A stretch of 64,000 nucleotides of DNA from PALSA-188 sp963720075 (GTDB taxonomy: Bacteria; Acidobacteriota; Terriglobia; Terriglobales; Acidobacteriaceae): positions 85,857 to 149,856 of the forward strand of contig CAVREG010000013.1 of assembly GCA_963720075.1 (NCBI GenBank), given 5' to 3'. The notes under the pieces are model-generated. The model did not search any database, was not told where the DNA came from, and saw nothing but the letters and a program-made list of their open reading frames with translations. This document shows, in pieces, positions 16,880 through 26,350 of this stretch. The position numbers and the translations under genes were made by a program. The stretch's first letter is position 1; the number at the start of each line of letters is the position of its first letter.

Positions 16880-16909
16880 ATTATAGCGGCCACGCTCATT
16901 ATGGGTCAG
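16880..16909 (-). promoter_or_regulatory. Putative ftsY promoter
   Basis: On the minus strand a perfect TATAAT (16885-16880) lies 18 bases after CTGACC (16909-16904), four of six matches to the -35 consensus. Transcription would start about 25-30 bases before the ftsY ATG at 16846. Confidence 0.45.
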
Positions 16910-16967
16910 AATCCGGCGCTTTCGCTTGGGAACGAGCGCGGCTCGGCAATTGGATGGTTTCAGATTG

Positions 16968-17030
16968 CGGCGATCTAGAAATCAAAGGCGGACAGGAGTG
17001 TCCGCCCTACACAAGCCGCCTAGATCGCCG
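16968..17030. repeat. Palindromic repeat of family A inside an 11-bp inverted repeat
   Basis: The core GGCGGACA-GGAG-TGTCCGCC (16987-17006) is flanked by a second perfect inverted repeat, CGGCGATCTAG (16968-16978) and CTAGATCGCCG (17020-17030). The right outer arm contains the stop codon and last two codons of the MFS transporter gene. On the minus strand the core is followed by TTTGATTT, so it could terminate the MFS transcript. Confidence 0.75.
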
Positions 17031-18297
17031 ATGGAACTTCAGGAATCAGGGTATCGAGTCGCGGTGTCCAAACGACCGGCTCAACTGGACCGACTACGAA
17101 GATCCATTGCAGTGCCCCCACCCCTGTCACCACCGCAGTAATCAAAAAGGGCCAGTAGAAATGACCGGTACGGCCAAGCAAGAATCCGGTTAGGGCCGGT
17201 GCGACCACGCCCGCCAGATTGGCCACGAAGTTCTCAACGCCCATCCAGCGGCCCGCAGCCAGGGGGCCGGCAAGCGTTTGCGACACCGCAAATAAGTTTG
17301 AGCTTGTCATTCCCATGGACGCGCCAGCCAGGAGCAGAAGCGACACCAACGCGCCTGGAGGCGCGATGGTGCAGCCAGCCAGGAAAACTCCGGTGCAAGT
17401 TAGACCTGAAACCACGAAAGTGTTGCGAACGCGCGTGGGCGTCCCACCGGCAGAAATTAAGCGGTCTGACAGCCGCCCGCAGATCAGGCAGGACAAGGCT
17501 GACATCACAAAGGTCGCTCCGCCGATCCTCGCCATCGCTTCTATAGAGAGGTGGCGCTCAGTTACCAGGTAGAAGGGCAACCAGGTAAGAAGAAAGTAGA
17601 GAGGGTAATTCATGCAGAAGTGACCGATCCATGTCCCCCACGATGATCGGTGCGCGACGATTTCGGATAGGGAAGGGCCGTGTTTCATGTGAAGCGCCCC
17701 CAGGGTGGGAGTGCGAGGCATCCATTGAAGCCATGGAGGCAACCACAAAAGGCCAGCGATGCCGAGGACAATGAAGAACGGTCTCCATCCGAAGTGCGCC
17801 ACTAGAGTCGCGCCCAGGAAAATGCCGATCGCAGGTCCCAGAGATTGACCCGCGCCGATTACGGAATTGGCAACCCCGCGCTGGCGCTCCACGAAATGAC
17901 TGGCAAAGATCTTGGCATACGAAGGGTATGCCACCGACTCTCCGATCCCCAGAACCACGCGTATGGCCAGTAACATGGCAAAGCTGTGCGAGAGGCCGGT
18001 AAAGGCCGTGGCCGCCGACCAGAGGAGAAACCCGAGGGCGAACACCCATTTCACATCGAAGCGATCCACAAGCCATCCCACCGGAATTTGCATGCAGGCG
18101 TATGTCCAGAAGAAAGCCGAGAGTAGAATTCCCAGTTGTGCGGGCGACAGGCCCAGCTCGGCTTTCAGCAGCGGTGCCGCGACCGAAAGGTTGGCCCGGT
18201 CAATATAGTTAATGAAAACGGAAAGGCCAAGTAATGCGAGCACGCCAATTAACGCGGGCGGAGCTTTGTCTCTGCTCGACGTGGGAATGGCAGACAT
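17020..18297 (-). CDS. MFS transporter, anion:cation symporter-like
   Basis: A 425-residue, 12-helix major facilitator superfamily permease. The start resembles the ACS (hexuronate/galactonate/phthalate) branch: FINYIDRANLSVAAPLLKAE in helix 1 and the VGWLVDRFDVKWVF loop 2-3 motif; the RVVLGIGESVAYPSYAK segment is typical of the same branch. Substrates are therefore likely small organic anions, but the exact one cannot be deduced. It stands as a single gene between ftsY and the HD-GYP gene; its last codons lie in a palindromic repeat. Confidence 0.85.
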   Translation of the reverse strand: MSAIPTSSRDKAPPALIGVLALLGLSVFINYIDRANLSVAAPLLKAELGLSPAQLGILLSAFFWTYACMQIPVGWLVDRFDVKWVFALGFLLWSAATAFTGLSHSFAMLLAIRVVLGIGESVAYPSYAKIFASHFVERQRGVANSVIGAGQSLGPAIGIFLGATLVAHFGWRPFFIVLGIAGLLWLPPWLQWMPRTPTLGALHMKHGPSLSEIVAHRSSWGTWIGHFCMNYPLYFLLTWLPFYLVTERHLSIEAMARIGGATFVMSALSCLICGRLSDRLISAGGTPTRVRNTFVVSGLTCTGVFLAGCTIAPPGALVSLLLLAGASMGMTSSNLFAVSQTLAGPLAAGRWMGVENFVANLAGVVAPALTGFLLGRTGHFYWPFLITAVVTGVGALQWIFVVGPVEPVVWTPRLDTLIPEVPSAI

Positions 18298-18372
18298 AGA
18301 CTATGGCGGACATCATAAACCTTGCAGAACAAGAAAAGGTTTGGACGGAACCGAGCAGACTAAAAGGCCGTT

Positions 18373-20175
18373 CTATGCGCGTGTGGCTTGAGTCAAAACA
18401 AGGCCGTCACCTGCCGCGCTTGCGGAGGCAGCAACTACCGCAGCCGGAACTTTTCGTTGCACCCGAATTTCACCTCGGGTGTAAATGGCGTCCAGCGCAA
18501 TCACCGCCGCCGGATCCAATCGTTTGCCCGATAGCGAGTGAATGATGCGCAACGCCTCATGCGGCTCGTGAGCCTGCTGGTAAGGACGATTTGTTGTGAG
18601 CGCATCAAAGGTGTCAGCCACGGCGATGATTCGCGGCAGCAACGGAATTTCGTCGCCCTTCAGTGCACGCGGATAGCCACGGCCATCAAGAGATTCATGG
18701 TGCAGCTCAATGCCGGGAATCATGTCCTTCAGTTGCGCCACTGGCCGCAGGATGTTAGCTCCCTTGGTAGTGTGCGTCTTCATGATGTCGAATTCTTCCG
18801 GAGTGAGCGCACCGGGTTTCTTGAGGATACGGTCTTCGATTCCGATCTTGCCGACGTCATGCAGCTGGGCCGCAACCCGCACAATCTCGATGAAGTCATC
18901 ATGCTGTCCCATTTCCTTCGCAATCAGCACGGAGTAACGGGTCACACGGTCGGAATGGCCGCGGGTGTAGGGATCCTTTTCGTCAACTGCGCCGGCAAGC
19001 ATTTGGATTGAGCCCATGAAAAGCTCGAGATTTTCATTGGCCGCGCGTTTCAGATCGAGGACAAAGCGCTCGAGCTCCTCAGACATGGTATTGAACGTGG
19101 CCGCCAGCTCGCCGATCTCCGTGCGGCTCTTAAGTTGCACCCGCTGGCTGAAATCACCGCGGGCGATCGCCCGGCTAGATTCCGTCAAAACTTCCAAGGG
19201 ATTTGTAATCCGTCGGGCAGCGATCGTGCCAACTCCAATACTCAAGGCAACCGCCATCATAGCCAGCAATCTTCCTGTGCGCTGCATTTCGTACACGCCC
19301 CGATAGGCCTCATCCCGAGGTTTCTGCACCACGACAGCCCAGTCCAGGTTCGAGACGGGGCTATACGTCCCCAGCATTTTGGTACCCTTCTTGTCGCCAA
19401 TGGAAAATTCGCGAGTAGCGGCGACCATTTGCGCCTTGCTTCCCTCATCCACGAAATTACGCACGATCTCGAAGTTGCTCATGTCTTGTCCGGTGGCGTA
19501 ATCGGATGTCGCTCCGGCAACCAGGCGCCCCTGACTGTCAACCACGTAAGGAGTAAGGCCGCCGCGATTCACTTCCTGCAATCGCCGAATCAGAAATTGC
19601 AAATCCACCACTGAGGCAATCATTCCAAGGAAACGCCCTCCGTATGTCACAGGTGTGCTAACCAACATGACGGTGCGCGCGGACTTTCCGGTTCCCACCA
19701 CCAAAGCCTCGCCGTTATACGCGCGTCCATCTCTGGCGGCAATGAAAGCGCGCTCAAGCTCTTTTTGCAAAAAAGCATCCGGGGCAATTCGTCCGGCTGA
19801 TATGCCTTTGGCGTCAGAATTTAACAGTGTGGCATAGGCAAGGTCATTGGAAGAAGAGACGAAGTTTTCCAGCAACGCACGCAATTCGGGCGCTTCGACA
19901 TGCTCGGCGGTAATGTCTCCACCACTGGCAACCTGAAGCGCCGAAGACAGATTCGCCAGCATCATTCGCAGCGATTCCTGGTGCTGCGAGATATCGTCCG
20001 CCAGGGAGCGAGTCACGGTATTTTGGAGCAGTCTTTCGTTCGTGATAAGGCGGTCGCGGTTTATATCTTCCATCTGAACCGAGTAAAAATACACCGGCAC
20101 TACGCTGATGAGTGTGAGAACGCTCAAGATTAGGTAGAGAATGGGAATTCGAGTTGGAAGATACTTTAAGCGCAC
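18373..20175 (-). CDS. Membrane HD-GYP cyclic-di-GMP phosphodiesterase with Cache and HAMP domains
   Basis: A 600-residue receptor. Order: membrane helix 10-32; a periplasmic double-Cache-like sensor about 33-298; second membrane helix 302-320; HAMP domain about 320-372 (RRITNPLEVL); HD-GYP domain from about 395. The metal-binding residues are present: HSDRVTRYS, QLHDVGKIGI (H439, D440), MKTHTTKG, and HHESLDGRGYP with the GYP motif. It should hydrolyse cyclic-di-GMP in the cytoplasm in response to an extracellular ligand, possibly a small organic acid as for many Cache domains. The GTG start at 20175 fits the first helix. It is a single gene. Confidence 0.92.
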   Translation of the reverse strand: MRLKYLPTRIPILYLILSVLTLISVVPVYFYSVQMEDINRDRLITNERLLQNTVTRSLADDISQHQESLRMMLANLSSALQVASGGDITAEHVEAPELRALLENFVSSSNDLAYATLLNSDAKGISAGRIAPDAFLQKELERAFIAARDGRAYNGEALVVGTGKSARTVMLVSTPVTYGGRFLGMIASVVDLQFLIRRLQEVNRGGLTPYVVDSQGRLVAGATSDYATGQDMSNFEIVRNFVDEGSKAQMVAATREFSIGDKKGTKMLGTYSPVSNLDWAVVVQKPRDEAYRGVYEMQRTGRLLAMMAVALSIGVGTIAARRITNPLEVLTESSRAIARGDFSQRVQLKSRTEIGELAATFNTMSEELERFVLDLKRAANENLELFMGSIQMLAGAVDEKDPYTRGHSDRVTRYSVLIAKEMGQHDDFIEIVRVAAQLHDVGKIGIEDRILKKPGALTPEEFDIMKTHTTKGANILRPVAQLKDMIPGIELHHESLDGRGYPRALKGDEIPLLPRIIAVADTFDALTTNRPYQQAHEPHEALRIIHSLSGKRLDPAAVIALDAIYTRGEIRVQRKVPAAVVAASASAAGDGLVLTQATRA

Positions 20176-20304
20176 AATGGCCCGTGGCGCCGCGATGAGC
20201 TAGCGGCGTTTCAAAAGGATCTTTCAAATCTTACTTGGAAACCTTTCGTGAGGAATGAAGATGAGAGCCCGAAGCGATTACGAAAGTACCGCTACTGAAA
20301 TCTG

Positions 20305-21339
20305 CTAGAAGCTTTCCTTCGATAATCCGGCCTCGCTTTTGGCGGTTCGGGTCATCAGCTCATGGATGGCGGTGGTGGGCGACTTTCCGTGATTCAGAAT
20401 CTCGTGCATCTGGTTAGCAATGGGCAGTTCAATCCCATGCGCCTCGGCGAGGCCGACAGCTGCGCGGGTCGTGGAAATGCCCTCGGCCACCATGCCGTGC
20501 ATCGCCACAATGATATCCGGCAGCTTGCGTCCCCGGCCCAATTCGAAGCCAACACTGCGGTTCCGGGAAAGCTCCCCAGTGCACGTTAGAACCAAATCGC
20601 CCAATCCGGCTAAGCCGGCCATGGTTTCTGATCGGCCGCCGCACGCAACGACCAAACGAGTAATCTCGGCCAGACCCCGAGTGATGAGGGCCGCAATGGA
20701 ATTGTGTCCAAATCCGAGTCCGCTGCACACGCCAGCTGCCATGGCGATAATGTTCTTCAGCGCACCGCCGAGTTCCACTCCGGTGACGTCATCGTTCGTG
20801 TATAAGCGGAACCTGGCGTCGCTGAATTCTTTTTGCACAGTTCGTGTAAGCTCTCGATCGCAAGACGCAATAGTGAGAGCAGAAGGATCTCCACGCGCGG
20901 CCTCCACGGCAAATGACGGCCCACTGAGTGCTCCGACGCGGGGAACGAATCCACCATCCGAAGAGACGACTGCGGCGATCACCTCGCTCATCCTCAGCAA
21001 AGTTTCCGGCTCCAAACCTTTCGTGGCGCTGACAAACAACATTTGGTCATTCAGATAGGAGCGCATTTCCAAAAATAAAGAACGGCAGTGTTGCGAAGGC
21101 ATAACGCTGGTTACAATCTCAGCATCTTGAAGAGCCTGCTTTATACTGCTTGTTGCGGTAACACACTGGGGAATCGGCTGTTGAGGCAGAAATATTTGGT
21201 TCATCCGCGTGGCGGCAATGGAATCGCAAACTTCTTTTTCGTGAGCCCATAGTTGAATTTGGTGCACATCCTGCCGTCCCAGGATGATTGAAAGTCCAGT
21301 ACCCCAAGCTCCCGCGCCGATAATTGCGATTCGACTCAT
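20305..21339 (-). CDS. gpsA: Glycerol-3-phosphate dehydrogenase (NAD(P)+)
   Basis: GpsA reduces dihydroxyacetone phosphate to sn-glycerol-3-phosphate for phospholipid synthesis in the cytoplasm. The 344-residue protein starts MSRIAIIGAGAWGTGLSIIL, with the GxGxxG dinucleotide motif, and contains SATKGLEPETL, SGPSFAVE, GALKNIIAMAAG (catalytic lysine) and LGDLVLTCTGELSRNR. Its ATG overlaps the plsY stop by four bases (ATGA), so GpsA and PlsY, which act consecutively in making lysophosphatidate, are co-translated. Confidence 0.96.
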   Translation of the reverse strand: MSRIAIIGAGAWGTGLSIILGRQDVHQIQLWAHEKEVCDSIAATRMNQIFLPQQPIPQCVTATSSIKQALQDAEIVTSVMPSQHCRSLFLEMRSYLNDQMLFVSATKGLEPETLLRMSEVIAAVVSSDGGFVPRVGALSGPSFAVEAARGDPSALTIASCDRELTRTVQKEFSDARFRLYTNDDVTGVELGGALKNIIAMAAGVCSGLGFGHNSIAALITRGLAEITRLVVACGGRSETMAGLAGLGDLVLTCTGELSRNRSVGFELGRGRKLPDIIVAMHGMVAEGISTTRAAVGLAEAHGIELPIANQMHEILNHGKSPTTAIHELMTRTAKSEAGLSKESF

Positions 21340-21935
21340 CCGCGCTTCCACCTGAAACGGGGCTCGGTTCCTGCACTCAACCGGCGAATGTTGGCATGGT
21401 GTCTAAGCACAATGAGAAGGGAAGCGATTGCCATTAAGTAAATAGCGCGATTATCCACGTGCGGGCTAAGCAATAGCGCCAACACGGGGAATACGAGTAC
21501 CGCGATAATTGAGCTTAGAGAAACGTAGCGGAATAGAAGAATCAGGACCGCGAATATTGCCAGTGCCAGTAGAACGGCCTTAGGCGCGAGAAGCACGAAT
21601 GAACCTAATCCGGTTGCAACCCCTTTACCCCCTCGAAAATTCAGCCAAACAGGAAACATGTGACCGACGATAGCGAGGAGCGCAGCCGTGGCGGCCAGCG
21701 AAGGCTTTCCTGGGAATAGGTGTAGGGTTAGTGCGACAGCTGCAAGTCCCTTAAGCGCGTCGAGGACTAAAGTGAGAATGCCGAGCCACAGCGACGACCG
21801 CGCCACGTTGGTAGCGCCAATGTTTCCACTGCCTACCCGTCGAATATCCTCGCCGCGAAATGCGCGCACCAAGATGTACCCGAACGGGATTGATCCTAGG
21901 AGATATCCAATAACGATGGTTGTGAAAATTGGCAC
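21336..21935 (-). CDS. plsY: Acyl-phosphate:glycerol-3-phosphate acyltransferase
   Basis: PlsY is an inner-membrane enzyme that transfers an acyl group from acyl-phosphate to glycerol-3-phosphate. The 199-residue polytopic protein has the three family motifs: LLGSIPFGYIL, RVGSGNIGATNVARS and GGKGVATGLGSF. The start is GTG without an obvious ribosome site. It is coupled to gpsA downstream and lies 35 bases after thpR. PlsX, which makes the acyl-phosphate, is not in the window. Confidence 0.94.
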   Translation of the reverse strand: MPIFTTIVIGYLLGSIPFGYILVRAFRGEDIRRVGSGNIGATNVARSSLWLGILTLVLDALKGLAAVALTLHLFPGKPSLAATAALLAIVGHMFPVWLNFRGGKGVATGLGSFVLLAPKAVLLALAIFAVLILLFRYVSLSSIIAVLVFPVLALLLSPHVDNRAIYLMAIASLLIVLRHHANIRRLSAGTEPRFRWKRG

Positions 21936-21970
21936 AAATTTATTTTGCGGCCACGTTTATGTGGAGCGAA

Positions 21971-22552
21971 TCAGCGCAGCTCGAACCGCGCCATCTTCGT
22001 GTAACTGGATCCTTCAGCGGAAAGCTTGCTCTCATAGAGAAAGAACTCATGGGCGGTCATCGTACCAAATTCCGGGGTAGACAATGCTTTCAATTTTTCT
22101 TGTAGGCGTTCGAATCGGCGATTCGGATGGTCATCTTTTCGAGAGTGGGGCGTGCCTGAGCCAGCTCGCGCGAGCGTAATGTGCGGACTAAACGCGTGAA
22201 TTTCTTTGGGAACCTTAATGGCGAACATTACTTCGTCAATGGCCGCGGCGAGCGAAGCAAGTTCTGGGCCTGCCTTGAGTCCAATCCAAAAGATGCGAGG
22301 AAGCTTGGCTCCGGGAAAGAATCCGCATTCACGAAAAGTAATCTCGAAAGGTTTGGACCTGACCGATGAGAGCGTGAGTTTGATTGTTTCGAGTGACTCG
22401 CTAGGCTTCTCGCCGATGAATTTTAAAGTGACGTGCAGCGACTCCGGGCGCACCCATCGTACGTCCGGCGCAAATCCCGATACTCCTTCTACAAATCGCT
22501 GGATGCGTGTGCGGACCTGTTCATCAATATCCAGGGCAACAAAGAGCCGCAT
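21971..22552 (-). CDS. thpR: RNA 2',3'-cyclic phosphodiesterase (2H/LigT family)
   Basis: A 193-residue 2H phosphoesterase. The two HxT motifs that define the active site are present, HVTLKFIGE and HITLARAG, in the usual symmetric spacing, and the N-terminus MRLFVALDIDEQVR is typical. It opens 2',3'-cyclic phosphates on RNA ends; the in vivo substrate is unclear even in E. coli. The ATG at 22552 is chosen because upstream codons are made of the palindromic element at 22581-22672 and are not protein-like. It probably heads the thpR-plsY-gpsA unit. Confidence 0.9.
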   Translation of the reverse strand: MRLFVALDIDEQVRTRIQRFVEGVSGFAPDVRWVRPESLHVTLKFIGEKPSESLETIKLTLSSVRSKPFEITFRECGFFPGAKLPRIFWIGLKAGPELASLAAAIDEVMFAIKVPKEIHAFSPHITLARAGSGTPHSRKDDHPNRRFERLQEKLKALSTPEFGTMTAHEFFLYESKLSAEGSSYTKMARFELR

Positions 22553-22580
22553 TGGGGATTTTCCGGGCAGAATGCAAAAT

Positions 22581-22672
22581 GTGGGGCGGACACTCTTGTC
22601 CGCCGCAGTTGATGTTAAGGGAAGAGCAAAAGATCGAGTCAAAATCCGCGGACAAGAGTGTCCGCGCCACAC
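22581..22672. repeat. Composite palindromic element of about 92 bp (family A pair, copy 1)
   Basis: Two family A palindromes, GGCGGACA-CTCT-TGTCCGCC (22585-22604) and CGCGGACA-AGAG-TGTCCGCG (22647-22666), face each other with GTGG/CCACAC outer flanks. The reverse complement aligns along its whole length, including the middle section with CTTTTGC and CATCAACTGC, to the element at 30330-30424. The two are therefore copies of one composite element in opposite orientation. It sits between the TonB-like gene and thpR. Confidence 0.85.
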
Positions 22673-22701
22673 GATCAAGATCCATCTACCAGAAACTTGT
22701 A

Positions 22702-23514
22702 CTAATTAGTCGAGATCGTGAAGTTCACCGTGATCCGGGCTTCGGTTTCTACGGCTTTTCCATCCTGATAGTACGGTTTGAAGTGCCATTGCGTGACTGC
22801 TTCGCGGGCCGCTTCGGAAAGAATCGCCGGACCACTGATCACGTGCAAGTCCTCAATGGTGCCCTCTTTGCCGATTAAAGCCTGTAGTACGACCGCACCT
22901 TCAACTTTCATTTGTCGCGCCAGCAGCGGATAATTGGGCCGGACAGGGCGGGAGATGACTTCAGCCGCACTGGGCGACATCTTAACTCGATCAGACGCAA
23001 TTATCGTCGCTTGACGCGCGGTCTCGCCGGCAACGACAGGTGGCTCAGAGGCGGCGGGCGCACTGGGTTGCATGTCAATCTTTACAGAATTGTTTCCGGG
23101 GTGCACGGTTTGATGGTGATCTCCAGCAACTACTTCAACCTGTAGCGGAGGCAGAACCGCGCGGCTGGTCACGACAGGTCCAGAAGAGTCCTCAGCGCTC
23201 GCTGTCGCCGCCGGGGCTTGCTTATGCGGCTTCGCCTTCGTCTTTGAAGTGGCAGGCAGGACTGGCTGAGCCACTTTCGGCGTAGCTTCGGTGGTGATTT
23301 CAGCGGAGCTGTCGTCCGACTGGTCAGCTTGCGACGCGGCGTCGGGTGGAAACAGATATTGTGACAAAAATGGCCAGTTCTTCGCGGCCACCACGACCAG
23401 CGACGCGAGCAAAAGCGCGAGCGCAATCAGCATCCGTCGGCGTTGTTTTGGTTGGTGATCTTCGGGTAAAGGATTGCTTACTTCGGCTTCGACCTTCTGT
23501 TCCAGCACTGGCAT
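22702..23514 (-). CDS. TonB-family energy transducer
   Basis: A 270-residue protein with the TonB layout: short cytoplasmic N-terminus (about 27 residues), one membrane helix (MLIALALLLASLVVVAA), a long periplasmic linker rich in P, A, S and K (about 50-190), and a C-terminal TonB domain starting PVRPNYPLLARQMKVEGAVV and ending WHFKPYYQDGKAVETEARIT. It would carry proton-motive-force energy to outer-membrane receptors such as the one encoded at 26719-29742. ExbB and ExbD are not in the window. The classic Pro-Lys repeats are weak. Confidence 0.85.
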   Translation of the reverse strand: MPVLEQKVEAEVSNPLPEDHQPKQRRRMLIALALLLASLVVVAAKNWPFLSQYLFPPDAASQADQSDDSSAEITTEATPKVAQPVLPATSKTKAKPHKQAPAATASAEDSSGPVVTSRAVLPPLQVEVVAGDHHQTVHPGNNSVKIDMQPSAPAASEPPVVAGETARQATIIASDRVKMSPSAAEVISRPVRPNYPLLARQMKVEGAVVLQALIGKEGTIEDLHVISGPAILSEAAREAVTQWHFKPYYQDGKAVETEARITVNFTISTN

Positions 23515-23678
23515 GTTGGAGCTCCCCGGCCACGGGGGATCGGGCCTGCGAATAGTATGCCCTGAAATTCGCCGGAAGGCTAGTAAGAATTTAGTTAACT
23601 TAAGGCGTACGTCAAACGGTCTGATTCAAGGCGCTTTATAAAATCGCTGGAGCAGCAATTTCGCATTATTCGGCGCGG

Positions 23679-24956
23679 CTAGCAGGCCAGTTGTTCGCGG
23701 GTAAGCTTCAGCCCGTTCAGGTTGCCAAGGACGGTTACGGCAATCGAATCCGTCTGGAAGAACTGATTTGCCAGTTCTTTCAACTCTTCGGCGGTCACAC
23801 TTTCAATTTTCTCGATCAGCTCATCCAACCCATAGAAATGGTCAAAATACATTTCCTGGCGAGCCAAATTCGACATGCGGGCCGTGGATGATTCCAGCGA
23901 AAGCATGAGGCTGCCCTTCAGCTGGTCTTTCGCTCGCCGGAGTTCATCCGGGGGCACTTCCTCAACCTTCAACTTGCGAAATTCAGAAACGATAGACTGC
24001 ACCACTTTTGGTGCAGACTCTCGCGACGTCCCGGCATACACCGAGAGGCATCCGGTATCGCGATAGGGGGTCAGATCGCTATAGATCGCGTACGCCAGAC
24101 CCTGCCGCTCGCGAATGTTCTGGAAGAGGCGCGAACTCATCCCACCGCCCAGAAGCGTGTTCAAGATATACGACGCGTGGCGCCGTTCGTGGGTGATCGG
24201 ATGTGACGGTACGCCCACGCAAATCTGCACCTGCTCCAGGGCTTTCTTGTTCCGCATGATGATTCGCGGAACGATCTTAGGCTGGGGACTGTGAAAGCCA
24301 TTCTTCATGGGCTTCATTTGCTCAAAGTGCTTCGCTACCAGATCCACGAAATGCTGGTGTTTCAAATGGCCAGCGGCGCAAATAACCAGATTACCGGGCG
24401 CGAAGCGCTGTCCATAGAAATCCATAACCGGATCGCGCTCGAACTTCTTGACCGTATCTTTGGTGCCTAAAATCGGCTTACCCAGAGGATGGTCTTTCCA
24501 GAAATTCTGGGTAAAAATCTCGTGGACAAGATAATCCGGGCTGTCTTCGTCCATCTTGATTTCTTCAAGGATCACGCCCCGTTCGCGGCCAATGTCATTG
24601 GCATCAAAAACAGGGTGGAGAACCAGGTCGCTGAGAACGTCCATCGCAATAGGCAAGTGTTCGTCGAGCACTTTGACGTTGAAGCTGATACATTCTTTGG
24701 CAGTGAAGGCGTCCATATTGCCGCCGATGGAATCAACCTGGCGCGCAATGTCTTCGGCGGTGCGATGCTTGGTCCCCTTGAAGACCATGTGCTCAACGAA
24801 ATGGGAGATTCCATTCCATTGCAGGTCTTCATCCCGCGAACCGGTCTTGATCCATATTCCGATGGAGACGGAGCGAATGTGCTCCATTTCCTCGGTAATA
24901 ATGGCCAGTCCATTAGGCAGGACTTCGCGGTGGATGTTTCGGACCTCTTCAACCAT
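23679..24956 (-). CDS. M16-family zinc metallopeptidase (processing-peptidase type)
   Basis: A 425-residue pitrilysin-superfamily peptidase. The inverted zinc motif HFVEH is at residues 52-56 (SHFVEHMVFKGT), with the further glutamate ligand in the ILEEIKMDEDSPD region about 75 residues on. The C-terminal homologous domain has the RY-type segment SSRLFQNIRERQGLAYAIYS. This matches the short M16B proteins related to mitochondrial processing peptidase; the bacterial substrate is unknown. ATG at 24956. It is divergent from rlmN across a 183-base gap. Confidence 0.93.
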   Translation of the reverse strand: MVEEVRNIHREVLPNGLAIITEEMEHIRSVSIGIWIKTGSRDEDLQWNGISHFVEHMVFKGTKHRTAEDIARQVDSIGGNMDAFTAKECISFNVKVLDEHLPIAMDVLSDLVLHPVFDANDIGRERGVILEEIKMDEDSPDYLVHEIFTQNFWKDHPLGKPILGTKDTVKKFERDPVMDFYGQRFAPGNLVICAAGHLKHQHFVDLVAKHFEQMKPMKNGFHSPQPKIVPRIIMRNKKALEQVQICVGVPSHPITHERRHASYILNTLLGGGMSSRLFQNIRERQGLAYAIYSDLTPYRDTGCLSVYAGTSRESAPKVVQSIVSEFRKLKVEEVPPDELRRAKDQLKGSLMLSLESSTARMSNLARQEMYFDHFYGLDELIEKIESVTAEELKELANQFFQTDSIAVTVLGNLNGLKLTREQLAC

Positions 24957-25139
24957 GCATTTTCACCAAAAGGCTTCTCAGAAACCGCGGAAGCCAACGA
25001 CTCATCTATTGTTACACAATACGATCAATGGCGCGAACCGGATATAAGTCTTTGTGTTAGTTATAGTTAGACGTAAATATTGCGACCCTACTTGCACTTG
25101 CCGTTCGCATCCTTCAACGGCCGATTAGTGATTAGATGC

Positions 25140-26261
25140 ATGAGTGATAACAAACGAATCCCGCTCGTAGGCTTGAGCCTGCATGAACTTGCGGATCTCG
25201 CTGATGATTGGGGTGAGCCGGCATTTCGCGCCCGCCAACTCTTTGAAGCGGTTTATCGGCAGCGGTCGGATTCGCTTGAGTCAATCACTACTTTGCCGTT
25301 GGGTTTGCGCTCTGTGTTGAGCAACTCAGGCTTCCAAATCGGACTGCCCAAAATCGAGAAGAAATTCATTTCCAGCGACGGCACGGCCCGCTACCTGATC
25401 GCCTTGGGCGATGGTCAGACCATCGAAACGGTTTGGATGCCCGAGGGGGACAACGGTGAAACTGGCGACGGCACGGAAGCAGGAGACAGCACGAATGGAT
25501 CGCGAACAGGTCGGGCGACCATTTGCGTTTCCAGCCAGGTTGGTTGCGCTGTGGCATGCGAATTCTGCATGACCGCGCTGCTGGGAGTGAAGCGCAACCT
25601 AACCGCCGGAGAGATTGTTGGACAAGTTTGCGCCGTACTCAATGATCAGCAGGTTTCGCCTCCAAGTGATCGCATCAACCTCGTCTTTATGGGGATGGGC
25701 GAGCCTTTCCTGAATTATGACAATTTCATAAAGGCGGTCAGACTGCTGACCGAAGGTGTTGGAATTCCTGAATCGAGGATGACGGTTTCGACGGCAGGGA
25801 TCGTTCCGCGCATCTACGATCTTGGATCGGAAGCGGTTCGCCCTAAATTGGCGATCTCATTGAATGCTTCGAATGACAGTCTGCGGACGAAGTTGATGCC
25901 GATCAACCGCAAATGGAATCTGGAAAAGCTCATTGCCGCGGCAAGAGATTTTCCGCTGCGCCCACGGGAGAAACTAACATTCGAGTACGTTCTGCTCAAC
26001 GAAGTAAACGACTCCGAGTTCAACGCGCGCGAAGTTGTCGAGTTGATTCGTGGTTTGCGGGCCAAAGTAAATTTGATTGCTTTGAATCCTGGCCCCGGAA
26101 TTGATTTCGCAACGCCAGACCAGGACCGAGTGTTTCGGTTTCAAGAAATACTCGTGGATGCTGGTATCCCCGCATTTATTCGCCGCCCCAGGGGTCGCGA
26201 CATCTACGCCGCCTGTGGCCAGTTGAAACGAACTGTGGAGATGACAGTGCCCATGAGCTGA
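25140..26261 (+). CDS. rlmN: Dual-specificity RNA methyltransferase RlmN
   Basis: A radical-SAM enzyme that methylates C2 of A2503 in 23S rRNA and of A37 in some tRNAs. The cluster-binding motif is CAVACEFC (C136, C140, C143), followed by GMGEPFLNYDN and the C-terminal ACGQL cysteine that forms the methylated-cysteine intermediate. At 373 residues it is normal, but between WMPEG and TICVSSQVGC it carries about 20 extra residues of acidic low-complexity sequence (about 102-125) where most homologues have only a few. The ATG at 25140 gives the expected N-terminus. Confidence 0.94.
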   Translation: MSDNKRIPLVGLSLHELADLADDWGEPAFRARQLFEAVYRQRSDSLESITTLPLGLRSVLSNSGFQIGLPKIEKKFISSDGTARYLIALGDGQTIETVWMPEGDNGETGDGTEAGDSTNGSRTGRATICVSSQVGCAVACEFCMTALLGVKRNLTAGEIVGQVCAVLNDQQVSPPSDRINLVFMGMGEPFLNYDNFIKAVRLLTEGVGIPESRMTVSTAGIVPRIYDLGSEAVRPKLAISLNASNDSLRTKLMPINRKWNLEKLIAAARDFPLRPREKLTFEYVLLNEVNDSEFNAREVVELIRGLRAKVNLIALNPGPGIDFATPDQDRVFRFQEILVDAGIPAFIRRPRGRDIYAACGQLKRTVEMTVPMS

Positions 26262-26350
26262 TCCGCATTCGGCGGGCTGTCACTATATGGCGGTCTGCAA
26301 TGCCGGGATACTCCGATCTTTCTGGTGCCGTGAAGTGGAGGAATGATTCA

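Noticed and set aside
16968..17030. CRISPR repeat
   Set aside because: The palindromes are single or paired, not regularly spaced with unique spacers, and no cas gene is present.
22553..22678. Upstream extension of thpR by 42 codons
   Set aside because: Those codons are the palindromic element 22581-22672; the 2H protein starts at 22552.
24489..25070. Plus-strand open frame of about 190 codons
   Set aside because: Antisense to the M16 peptidase N-terminal half, including its HFVEH motif.
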